A DNA stretch of 5,902 nucleotides from Thermoplasmata archaeon (GTDB taxonomy: Archaea > Thermoplasmatota > E2 > DHVEG-1). Location of the stretch: NCBI GenBank assembly GCA_030637965.1, contig DAOWFO010000069.1, forward strand, positions 1 to 5,902, written 5' to 3'. The notes under the pieces are model-generated. The model was not told the DNA's origin and did not search any database. It saw only the letters and a list, made by a program, of their open reading frames with translations. Positions 1-5,781 of this stretch are shown here, in pieces (the first letter of the stretch is position 1; each line of letters begins with the position of its first letter). The position numbers were made by a program, and so were the translations under genes.

Positions 1-999
1 GTTAATCCTATTGAATTGAATTGTCTTGTTAATTGGTGTACCTAGGGGTGTAACTTGCCCTCCTGTATCGTAATAGGACATGTTAAGTTTTGTACTTGAT
101 ACATTATCAATCGTAAATGTTAAATTAAGTCCTTGACTGGAAAATAAGTAATTCGCTCCAGCTTGAGGTGAACTAGTAAGAGTGATATTATTATTATCCC
201 ATACAGCTGTTGTTGCATCAGGGAAAACAAAAAATAGATCCAAATTCTCCCCGATAGGTACCATTGTCATTTCTTCAACAATATTCTCACTTTTTGTTGG
301 CGTTGTGATTACCTCTAAAGTTACATCTGAAACAGAAAGAATCTCTGATGAATTTTCCCAGAGATAATATGGTGGAAGATAATCATGTATTGTATAATAT
401 GCATTACTTAGATTTTCCAATAAAACACCAATTGGCATTGTAAAAGCCCCCATATCCTCAAAATCAATCCATTTCAAACTAATGCTATCATTGGTATAAT
501 TTATTACCTCAACTGTTTGATTTAATTCAAGGGCAATTACCTTGGTGGCGAAAGTACCTCCAACTTTTAATTTTAAACCATAGGCCTTATTTGGAGGTAT
601 AGGTCCAATTGTTGCCGTATTATTTTCATTCAAACCTACAAGTCCTTCTGCTAGACCTTCAATAATTCCTACATAACCTGGTTTAGGGGAAATTTCACTA
701 TTATTTAAACTAATAAACATCTGTAGAGGGTATCCACCACTTTTATTTTCAGGGTATTCATATGAAGAATCAAAAATAGTATTGTTTGAAGCATATCTTC
801 CTATATAATTTACGTCAGCGCAATCTCCTATGGTAATACCAGTTTTCGATATTTCTCCATCCGTTCCATCAAAAAGATTATTAAAAATATCTCCATCATT
901 TGTTGCTACAAGATAAATAGATAAAGCTCCTACTATTATTATAACCAATGCTATTATGGCTATTTTCTCACTTTGCATGGCAGGTTGGAATGAAATCAT
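1..999 (-). CDS. Membrane-anchored FKBP-type peptidyl-prolyl cis-trans isomerase, 3' end cut by window edge
   Basis: The reading frame is open for 333 codons from ATG at 999 to the window edge, so the C-terminus is missing. Residues 1-11 are a short head, and 12-32 form one strongly hydrophobic helix (signal anchor), which should place the rest outside the cell. An FKBP domain follows at about 54-160: VNYIGRY (63-69) with FDSS (76-79) matches the FKBP 'Y-x-G...FDSS' strand. GIIEGLAEGLVGL (111-123) matches the 'VIxGxxEgLxGM' helix, and IPPNKAYG (134-141) matches the active-site 'IPPxxAYG'. These indicate proline isomerisation and chaperone activity on exported proteins. Residues 160-333 are a beta-rich extension I cannot assign. 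The whole exported part is rich in N-x-S/T sequons (14 counted). It starts 11 bases after the agmatinase stop with no clear ribosome binding site, so it is probably cotranscribed with it. A second ATG at 978 would shorten the head by seven residues. The FKBP call is firm; the family is large and the exact substrate unknown. Confidence 0.85.
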   Translation of the reverse strand, partial: MISFQPAMQSEKIAIIALVIIIVGALSIYLVATNDGDIFNNLFDGTDGEISKTGITIGDCADVNYIGRYASNNTIFDSSYEYPENKSGGYPLQMFISLNNSEISPKPGYVGIIEGLAEGLVGLNENNTATIGPIPPNKAYGLKLKVGGTFATKVIALELNQTVEVINYTNDSISLKWIDFEDMGAFTMPIGVLLENLSNAYYTIHDYLPPYYLWENSSEILSVSDVTLEVITTPTKSENIVEEMTMVPIGENLDLFFVFPDATTAVWDNNNITLTSSPQAGANYLFSSQGLNLTFTIDNVSSTKLNMSYYDTGGQVTPLGTPINKTIQFNRIN

Positions 1000-1010
1000 G
1001 ATATATTAAA

Positions 1011-1880
1011 CTAATCCTGATTATCCCTTAACCATATTTCTTCAATAATACATTTTACAAACTTGGCAGCAAGTAGTGCAGTTTCTCCATTATCGTATGG
1101 AGGACAAACTTCTACAATATCAAAACCAATCAATTGCTTAGAAAAACTTTTTATACATTCAAGAATGTCAAATGGTGTGATACCAAAAGGCTCAGGAGTG
1201 CTTGTACCGGGAGCATAAGCAGGATCTAAGACATCGATATCCAGTGTTAGATATATTTTCTTGTTTTTAAAATATTTTTTCACTTTATATAGTGCTTGTT
1301 TGATTCCATTTTTTCTGATATTGAAAGAATCAATCAAGAAAAGACCTTGTTTTTCTGCCTCTTCAAATTCTTCTTTCTCTGCAGATCTAATACCCAATAC
1401 TGCAATATTATTAACGTTAATATGATCTGCTAGACGTCTTGTTGTGCATGCATGGTTGAATAACTCGTTTTCATATTCTTGCCTAAAATCGATATGGGCA
1501 TCAAGTGATAAAACTGCAATTTCTTTTGGAAATGCCTGAACAATGCCAGTGGTTATTGAATGCTCACCACCAAGTGCTATAGGAAATTTATTTTTTTCTA
1601 AAAGTTTGGATGTAAATTTTCTAACTTTTTTTACCATTTTTGATGGGGAATTTCCATTTATTTTAATATTTCCATAATCATGGACTTTAATGTTTTTAAA
1701 GTCAATTCTATTTTTCAGATTAAAAGTCTCAAAATTCCAACTACTTTGTCTTATAAATTTTGGTGCTTGTTTAGAGCCATATCTAAAAGAAGAAGTTTTG
1801 TCATATGGAACACCAAATATGACAAATTCTGCCTTATTAAAGCCAGAAGTGGCATCAGCAAAGTAATCAGGAAAATCCAT
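1011..1880 (-). CDS. speB: Agmatinase / arginase-family ureohydrolase
   Basis: This 289-residue protein has the usual length of the ureohydrolase family, binuclear manganese enzymes that split a guanidino group and release urea. Agmatinase converts agmatine to putrescine, the entry to spermidine. All metal-site motifs are visible: GGEHS (104-108, ligand H107), DAHID (127-131, ligands D127, H129, D131) and LDIDVLDP (213-220, ligands D214, D216), followed by PGTSTPEP (224-231) and a conserved acidic E257 in DIVEV. The loop HACTTRR (143-149) fits archaeal agmatinases, but substrate cannot be settled by eye; arginase, guanidinobutyrase or a protein-bound substrate remain possible. It lies 52 bases downstream of aIF5A. 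This is notable because hypusine synthesis on aIF5A uses an agmatine- or spermidine-derived aminobutyl group, and an agmatinase-like protein has been proposed to take part in it in Haloferax. A TATA-like stretch upstream and the lack of a Shine-Dalgarno site suggest its own, nearly leaderless, transcript. Confidence 0.9.
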   Translation of the reverse strand: MDFPDYFADATSGFNKAEFVIFGVPYDKTSSFRYGSKQAPKFIRQSSWNFETFNLKNRIDFKNIKVHDYGNIKINGNSPSKMVKKVRKFTSKLLEKNKFPIALGGEHSITTGIVQAFPKEIAVLSLDAHIDFRQEYENELFNHACTTRRLADHINVNNIAVLGIRSAEKEEFEEAEKQGLFLIDSFNIRKNGIKQALYKVKKYFKNKKIYLTLDIDVLDPAYAPGTSTPEPFGITPFDILECIKSFSKQLIGFDIVEVCPPYDNGETALLAAKFVKCIIEEIWLRDNQD

Positions 1881-1910
1881 ATTATTCTTAAGATATGTAA
1901 TTTTTACTTT

Positions 1911-1927
1911 TAATATATTATATATAA
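1911..1927 (-). promoter_or_regulatory. TATA-box-like promoter element before the agmatinase gene
   Basis: On the minus strand the sequence reads TTATATATAATATATTA, the most TATA-like stretch in the left block. Its centre lies about 39 bases before the agmatinase ATG. With the usual archaeal spacing of about 26 bases to the transcription start, the mRNA would begin some 12 bases before the ATG. That fits the absence of a Shine-Dalgarno site there. Readthrough from aIF5A is still possible because I see no T-rich stop signal on this strand in the gap. Confidence 0.55.
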
Positions 1928-1932
1928 CCTAT

Positions 1933-2316
1933 TTATGCTCGTGTAATTTTCTTCCTACCAAGTGCTTCAAGATATTGAATTTCTTTGCCTGTTTCAAGTT
2001 GTCCTTTATATTCGTCAGGTATGGGCATTTCAAAAGTTTCGTATGTTTCAAGATCCATAAGCTGAACGTTATCACCCATAATAGCTAAAACTTGTGCACT
2101 TCTTTTGTCAATAATTGGAACATGAATTTTATGTTTGACAGGTTTAACGATACTCCGTTTCTGTTTATCAAAAATACCAATAGCTTCAATTCGTGCCTTT
2201 GCCTCACCATGCTTCCCTGGTTTAGATGTAGACATTCCTACAATTTTACATGGTTCGTCATCAATAATAATGTACCGATTTATTTTTAATGTTCTAATTT
2301 CAGATAATTCCTTCAT
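1933..2316 (-). CDS. Translation factor aIF5A (hypusine-containing)
   Basis: This 127-residue protein is full length for archaeal IF5A, which binds the ribosome E site and helps peptide bond formation and translocation at stalling sequences such as polyproline. The N-terminal SH3-like domain (about 1-68) carries the diagnostic loop SKPGKHGEAK (31-40), in which K35 is the lysine converted to deoxyhypusine or hypusine. The C-terminal OB-fold domain (about 69-127) contains the typical VPIIDKR, VQLMDLETYETFE and a final YLEALGRKKITR. The ATG at 2316 is supported by GAGG eight bases upstream, placed inside the end of the preceding gene. Only three bases separate it from the EF-like gene, so the two are very likely translated from one mRNA. 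The agmatinase-family gene follows 52 bases downstream, linking polyamine chemistry to this protein's modification. The gene for deoxyhypusine synthase is not in the window. Confidence 0.96.
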   Translation of the reverse strand: MKELSEIRTLKINRYIIIDDEPCKIVGMSTSKPGKHGEAKARIEAIGIFDKQKRSIVKPVKHKIHVPIIDKRSAQVLAIMGDNVQLMDLETYETFEMPIPDEYKGQLETGKEIQYLEALGRKKITRA

Positions 2317-2319
2317 TTT

Positions 2320-2580
2320 TTATTCCTCTGGTATTTTATATACAATATCGTGTTCTCTTACCCTCTCTTTTACTTTTATTCCAACATCATCGCCGGGTTT
2401 GACGATTTCAACAGTTTTTCTGTTGATTTCCATGCTTGTTATCTTTTGTATGAAATCAGTACTAGCACCAACAATATGAATTGTGTCTCCAACTTTTAAA
2501 TTTCCATTTGTAATTTTTAGTGCAGCTACACTTACATTTGTAAAGAAATGCTCAATTATTCCAATTTTTTCTTCAACCAT
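2320..2580 (-). CDS. Stand-alone EF-Tu domain-2-like protein (translation elongation factor-like)
   Basis: This is a small beta-barrel protein of 86 residues from the preferred ATG at 2580. It resembles domain 2 of EF-Tu/EF-1A, found alone in many archaea and some bacteria and related to the C-terminal domain of U32 peptidases. Recognisable elements are the opening IGIIEHFFTNVSVAAL (6-21), LKVGDTIHIVG (28-38), the polar TDFIQKITSMEI (41-52), and PGDDVGIKVKERVREHDIVYKI (62-83). There is no GTPase domain, so it cannot act as a GTPase alone; its molecular role is not established. An upstream in-frame ATG at 2601 gives 93 residues. I prefer 2580 because family members usually begin just before the first strand and because the AT-rich boxes at 2601-2621 sit 25-37 bases before it. 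It precedes aIF5A by three bases, which suggests a role around the ribosome, but that is inference. Confidence 0.85.
   Translation of the reverse strand: MVEEKIGIIEHFFTNVSVAALKITNGNLKVGDTIHIVGASTDFIQKITSMEINRKTVEIVKPGDDVGIKVKERVREHDIVYKIPEE
2325..2329 (-). promoter_or_regulatory. Ribosome binding site of aIF5A
   Basis: The minus strand reads AGAGG here, eight bases before the aIF5A ATG at 2316. It lies within the last codons of the upstream EF-like gene. This supports the start choice and tight translational linkage of the two genes. Genes here that would head their own transcripts lack such a site. Confidence 0.6.
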
Positions 2581-2600
2581 AAAACTAAATTCACCATCCA

Positions 2601-2621
2601 TTAATATAATAAGATATACTT
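2601..2621 (-). promoter_or_regulatory. Possible TATA-like elements before the EF-like gene
   Basis: On the minus strand two AT-rich boxes occur in the 33-base gap, AAGTATATC (2621-2613) and TTATTATATTAA (2612-2601). Their centres are about 37 and 26 bases before the ATG at 2580, the spacing expected for a near-leaderless archaeal transcript. If used, they would start transcription downstream of the ATG at 2601 and so rule that start out. The evidence is composition and spacing only, in an AT-rich genome. Confidence 0.3.
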
Positions 2622-2634
2622 AAGATTGTCACCT

Positions 2635-2946
2635 TTAACCCTTTCTTGCTATTTCATATATTGCTTTTTCACCATGTTTCACACAGATAAAAGCTTCCCA
2701 TTTACTATCCCATGCCATTGGATTTCCACAAACAGGACATGCGAGGCTTGTTATTATCTCTCTATGTTGTTTTATACTTTTTTTTAAAACCTCTGCTTTT
2801 ATCTTTTCGGTTGGATTGAGAGAATTCATGACATATACACTACCACTATTTGGTAAAAAGGGAGTATTGTCTATTTTCATCTTTTTCTTTCTATATGCCT
2901 TCATCTGCTGCTTGAATTTCTCTTGCATAGTCTGTCTTCGTCCCAT
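2635..2946 (-). CDS. Small basic protein with a CPxCG...CxxH putative zinc site, family not recognised
   Basis: I do not recognise this family. From the ATG at 2946 it has 103 residues. The N-terminal quarter (1-24) is very rich in lysine, arginine and glutamine and probably helical, as in RNA- or DNA-binding tails. Residues 45-66 also look helical and charged. The C-terminal part carries CPVCG (C70, C73), then fourteen residues including W79/W83, then CVKHG (C88, H91), a four-ligand arrangement typical of a small zinc ribbon. It heads the minus-strand block in front of the EF-like gene and aIF5A (54 bases to the preferred EF-like start), so a role in translation or RNA metabolism is possible but unproven. 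A TTG at 2970 would add eight residues. I prefer the ATG because the longer form would consume the divergent promoter region. Coding status is supported by the intact domain-like pattern and close packing with neighbours. Confidence 0.75.
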   Translation of the reverse strand: MGRRQTMQEKFKQQMKAYRKKKMKIDNTPFLPNSGSVYVMNSLNPTEKIKAEVLKKSIKQHREIITSLACPVCGNPMAWDSKWEAFICVKHGEKAIYEIARKG

Positions 2947-3019
2947 GATATCAACCAAGTAATTTTGCAACCTATGAATAAAGTTTTTGATTGAAAACTT
3001 CTTTCATGATTTAGAAATA
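2947..3019. promoter_or_regulatory. Divergent intergenic promoter region with inverted repeat
   Basis: These 73 bases separate the two opposed start codons at 2946 (minus) and 3020 (plus). The middle holds TATGAATAAAG (2973-2983), which is TATA-like in both directions (TTTATTCATA on the minus strand). Its centre is about 42 bases from the Hel308 ATG and about 32 from the zinc-site gene ATG, which suits short leaders either way. A perfect 7-base inverted repeat lies at 2981-3000, next to it on the Hel308 side. Neither ATG has a good Shine-Dalgarno site. Promoter positions are inferred from spacing and composition only. Confidence 0.5.
2981..3000. repeat. 7-base inverted repeat (possible operator)
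   Basis: The arms are AAGTTTT (2981-2987) and AAAACTT (2994-3000), perfectly complementary, around the six bases TGATTG. It sits between the divergent starts and overlaps where the Hel308 transcript would begin. It could bind a dimeric regulator. In such AT-rich DNA a chance match of this size is not rare. Confidence 0.4.
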
Positions 3020-5188
3020 ATGAAATTAAGCGACTTACCATTAGATAAAGCAATAATAGAAATTCTAAAAGAACATGGGATAAATGAACTATATCCTCCT
3101 CAACAAAAAGCGATGCATCATGTATTAAATGGTGAAAATTTAGTATTATCCATACCAACAGCTAGTGGTAAAAGCCTAGTTGCATATATAGCAATTATTC
3201 ATAGACTTATATCAAAGAGGGGAAAAGCTCTTTATGTTGTACCATTAAAGGCTTTAGCAAAGGAGAAATATGAAGAGCTTAGATTATTTGAAAAACTTGG
3301 ATTCAAAGTTGGTATTTCAACTGGGGATCTAGATGACTCTGATCCAAGGCTTTATCGTTACGATATAATTGTTTGCACTTCTGAAAAGGCAGATTCTCTC
3401 TTAAGACATGGAGTTAATTGGATCGAAAAGGTAAGAGTACTTGTAATTGATGAAATACACCTCATTCATGATGCGACGCGTGGGCCAACATTAGAGGTTA
3501 TAATATCAAGATTTAAATCATTAAATCCTCATATTCAGATAATTGCACTTTCTGCGACTATTAAAAATGCTTTAGACTTATCATTGTGGTTAGATGGCAA
3601 ACTTATTCAGTCTGATTGGAGACCTGTTCCTCTCAGAGAAGGAGTATATTTTAAAAATAAAATTAAGTTCGATAACGGAAAAACAAAAACACTACATGGT
3701 TCTGAAAGTAAAGCCCTCAATAGATTGGTTAAAAATTCGATCACTAATGGGGGACAGGTTCTAGTTTTTGTAAATACTAGAAGATCAACGGTTTCTGTGG
3801 CTAACAGTTTATCATCAATAACTGAAGAATTAATCTCTGATGAAGAAAAAATTGGTCTAGAAAAAATTCTAATTTCAATAAAACAAAGACAGTCGGAAAG
3901 TACAACTGTTGATATGAAGTTGTTTAATAGTATAAGGAAAGGAGTAGCATTTCATAATGCAGGTTTATCTAGTGTTCAGCGAGGTGTTATAGAACAAGGA
4001 TTCAAAGATCGATTGATAAAATGCATTGTGGCTACGCCAACTTTGGCAGCTGGTGTTAATATTCCTGCTCAACGAGTTATTGTTAGAGATTTGTGGAGGT
4101 ATGATTCAAATTTTGGTATGAGACCTATTCCAATTTTTGAATATAAACAACAGGCTGGTAGAGCAGGGCGACCAAGGTATGACAACCATGGAGAAGCAAT
4201 TACAATAGCAAAAAATGAGGAACAAAAAGAACAGATTTTTAATAATTACATATTAGGGGATATTGAACCAATTTTTTCGAAACTTGGTAATCAATCTTCA
4301 TTGAGAATGCATTTATTATCTGCAATAGCTACTAATTTTGTAGATAGTATGGACGGTATTTACAGGTTCATCGATAGTACCTTCTATGCATTTCAATCTG
4401 ATACATTTGCCTTAAAAGATGATATTGATGAAACCATAGAATTTTTATTAAAACACAGTTTTATTGAAAATATTGATGAGAAATATATTTCAACTATATT
4501 TGGAAAAAGAACATCCTCTCTTTATATAGATCCTTTGTCAGCATTACAATTAAAAAAGGCGCTTGAAGCATCCTGCAATAAGAACCCTTTTCCTTTATCC
4601 ATTATTCATGCAATATGTTCTACTCCAGATGTACGCTCACTATATCTTAGAAAAGGAGATTTTTGGGTTGAAGAAAAAGTAGAACAAAACGAAGGATTGT
4701 TTTTATTAGACGTACCTGATAATTCGAGTGAAGAATATGATTGGTTTTTAAGCGATGTAGAGACGGCAGTATTGATGCAGGATTGGATTGAAGAAATACC
4801 TGAAGACGGAATCATAGCAAAATATAACGTCGGACCGGGCGATATTCATAATATCGTAGAAATGGCAGGGTGGATTCTTCATGCTGCAAGGGAATTTGCA
4901 AGGATGTATAACTTTGAATATGTTTCAGATATTAGTAATTTAATTATGCAGGTAAGGTATGGGTGTAAGAAAGAACTTCTTAATATGGTTTCTCTAAAAG
5001 GTATAGGTAGGATAAGAGCAAGAGCAATGTTTAATGAAGGTATCAAAACAATTAGTGATTTACGCAGCATATCTTTAAATCGACTTGCTGAAGTTAAAAC
5101 TATAGGCAAAGTTATCGCTAAAAATATAAAGACTCAAATAGGAGAAATTGATAATGGAGAAGATAAAGAATTGTCTGAATTCATTTGA
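3020..5188 (+). CDS. hel308: Hel308 superfamily 2 DNA repair helicase (Ski2-like)
   Basis: This ATP-dependent 3'-5' DNA helicase acts on forked and lagging-strand structures at stalled replication forks. From the ATG at 3020 it has 722 residues, normal for the family. RecA domain 1 shows the Q-motif region YPPQ (25-28), Walker A PTASGKS (46-52), motif Ia VVPLKALA (73-80), the TGD motif (101-103), CTSEKAD (119-125), motif II DEIH (144-147) and SAT (178-180). RecA domain 2 shows VFVNTRR (249-255), motif V ATPTLAAGVN (338-347) and motif VI QQAGRAGRP (377-385). A winged-helix region follows, then the ratchet domain with GDIHNIVEMAGWILHAAREF (607-626). A C-terminal helix-hairpin-helix region (about 656-707) includes LKGIGRIRARAMF, and the tail is acidic. 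A TTG at 2987 would add eleven residues, but these overlap the inverted repeat and promoter region, and family members begin near MKLSDLPL. It is the first gene of a pair with Cgi121. Confidence 0.96.
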   Translation: MKLSDLPLDKAIIEILKEHGINELYPPQQKAMHHVLNGENLVLSIPTASGKSLVAYIAIIHRLISKRGKALYVVPLKALAKEKYEELRLFEKLGFKVGISTGDLDDSDPRLYRYDIIVCTSEKADSLLRHGVNWIEKVRVLVIDEIHLIHDATRGPTLEVIISRFKSLNPHIQIIALSATIKNALDLSLWLDGKLIQSDWRPVPLREGVYFKNKIKFDNGKTKTLHGSESKALNRLVKNSITNGGQVLVFVNTRRSTVSVANSLSSITEELISDEEKIGLEKILISIKQRQSESTTVDMKLFNSIRKGVAFHNAGLSSVQRGVIEQGFKDRLIKCIVATPTLAAGVNIPAQRVIVRDLWRYDSNFGMRPIPIFEYKQQAGRAGRPRYDNHGEAITIAKNEEQKEQIFNNYILGDIEPIFSKLGNQSSLRMHLLSAIATNFVDSMDGIYRFIDSTFYAFQSDTFALKDDIDETIEFLLKHSFIENIDEKYISTIFGKRTSSLYIDPLSALQLKKALEASCNKNPFPLSIIHAICSTPDVRSLYLRKGDFWVEEKVEQNEGLFLLDVPDNSSEEYDWFLSDVETAVLMQDWIEEIPEDGIIAKYNVGPGDIHNIVEMAGWILHAAREFARMYNFEYVSDISNLIMQVRYGCKKELLNMVSLKGIGRIRARAMFNEGIKTISDLRSISLNRLAEVKTIGKVIAKNIKTQIGEIDNGEDKELSEFI

Positions 5189-5201
5189 TAAGATTAATCT
5201 A

Positions 5202-5206
5202 AGAGG
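5202..5206 (+). promoter_or_regulatory. Ribosome binding site of Cgi121
   Basis: AGAGG lies five bases before the ATG at 5212, in the 23-base gap after the Hel308 stop. It fixes the Cgi121 start and supports translation of both genes from one mRNA. Confidence 0.6.
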
Positions 5207-5211
5207 CAGAT

Positions 5212-5733
5212 ATGATTAAAGTTTTAGGAGCACAGGGTAACATTAAAAATGTAGATAATTTTTTAAAAAAAATCCTTGATTTTTCACAAAACTATAGTAT
5301 CATAATTCAAGTATTTAATGCAGACATGATTTATGGGAAAAACCATCTTATTTCATCAGTTGAGCATGCTAAACGGGCAATGAATGGTAAAACTAATACT
5401 ACCAATTCATTAGGCATGGAAATATTATTGTATGCATCTGGTGAACGTCAATTAAAACTTGCTATTCCAAAAATGGGTATAAAGGAAGGTCAAAGCAACA
5501 TTGCATTCGTATTTATAAGTGTTAACAAAAGAATAAATGTAAAAATGATAGATCATTTAATTGATGAAATGTTGAAATTATTATCGCTTCACAGAAACGA
5601 TACTATTCTAGAGGGGAATGAGAGTGTGCTAAAAAATTTTGGTATTGACGAAAATGAAATAAAAACAGTTACAAAAGATAAATATGGGGATCTTATTCTT
5701 GAAAAAATAGCTATGGTTGATATTATAAAATAA
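5212..5733 (+). CDS. cgi121: KEOPS complex subunit Cgi121
   Basis: This 173-residue protein is of ordinary length for archaeal Cgi121, a subunit of KEOPS (Kae1, Bud32, Cgi121, Pcc1), which makes the universal t6A modification at position 37 of ANN-decoding tRNAs. Cgi121 binds Bud32 and recruits tRNA through its 3' CCA end. Visible signatures are NADMIYGKNHLISSVEHAKRAM (36-57, the 'DA..V.g..HL..A...A' helix) and YASGERQLKLAIPKMGI (74-90), the family's hallmark. IAFVFISVN (97-105) is the next core strand. The C-terminal half beyond about 125 is more variable. The gene starts 23 bases after the Hel308 stop with AGAGG in front, so it is almost certainly cotranscribed with the helicase. The other KEOPS genes are not in the window. 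The hydrophobic open frame on the opposite strand near its end is a shadow. Confidence 0.9.
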   Translation: MIKVLGAQGNIKNVDNFLKKILDFSQNYSIIIQVFNADMIYGKNHLISSVEHAKRAMNGKTNTTNSLGMEILLYASGERQLKLAIPKMGIKEGQSNIAFVFISVNKRINVKMIDHLIDEMLKLLSLHRNDTILEGNESVLKNFGIDENEIKTVTKDKYGDLILEKIAMVDIIK

Positions 5734-5760
5734 GTATATATAAGTAAATTCCCATAAGTA
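5731..5760 (+). repeat. Three direct copies of TAAGTA
   Basis: TAAGTA occurs at 5731-5736, 5741-5746 and 5755-5760. The first overlaps the Cgi121 stop codon, and the first two are exactly ten bases apart, about one helical turn. They surround the TATA-like element and could be a regulator site, or simply AT-rich chance similarity. Confidence 0.3.
5735..5743 (+). promoter_or_regulatory. TATA-box-like element after Cgi121
   Basis: TATATATAA begins two bases after the Cgi121 stop codon. Transcription starting about 26 bases downstream would begin near 5765, some 17 bases before the GTG at 5782 that opens the cut reading frame at the right edge. A second weaker box, CATAAGTATAG (5753-5763), would fit a leaderless start at that GTG. 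Both lie among three copies of TAAGTA. Confidence 0.45.
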
Positions 5761-5781
5761 TAGAAAAAAATCAATAATATA

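Noticed and set aside
182..367. Small plus-strand reading frame with a hydrophobic middle
   Set aside because: It lies wholly inside the minus-strand FKBP gene, whose frame is open across it and has clear FKBP motifs.
1680..1913. Plus-strand reading frame of 77 residues
   Set aside because: Antisense to the N-terminal part of the agmatinase and without any recognisable pattern.
2092..2479. Two plus-strand reading frames of 65 and 114 residues
   Set aside because: Antisense to aIF5A and the EF-like protein, both of which are firmly identified.
2635..2946. Assignment of the zinc-site protein to the Sjogren/scleroderma autoantigen 1 (p27) family
   Set aside because: Both have a CPxCG motif, but the rest, including the C-x2-H second half and the basic N-terminus, does not match what I recall of that family.
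2901..3158. Minus-strand reading frame of 85 residues across the Hel308 start
   Set aside because: It overlaps the Hel308 N-terminus, the divergent promoter and the zinc-site gene in another frame, with low-complexity leucine and serine content.
4606..5109. Two minus-strand frames inside the Hel308 C-terminal half
   Set aside because: Shadows of the helicase coding strand; the helicase motifs and domains continue through.
5589..5774. Hydrophobic minus-strand frame overlapping the end of Cgi121
   Set aside because: Its hydrophobicity comes from AT-rich antisense codons, and most of it is antisense to intact Cgi121.
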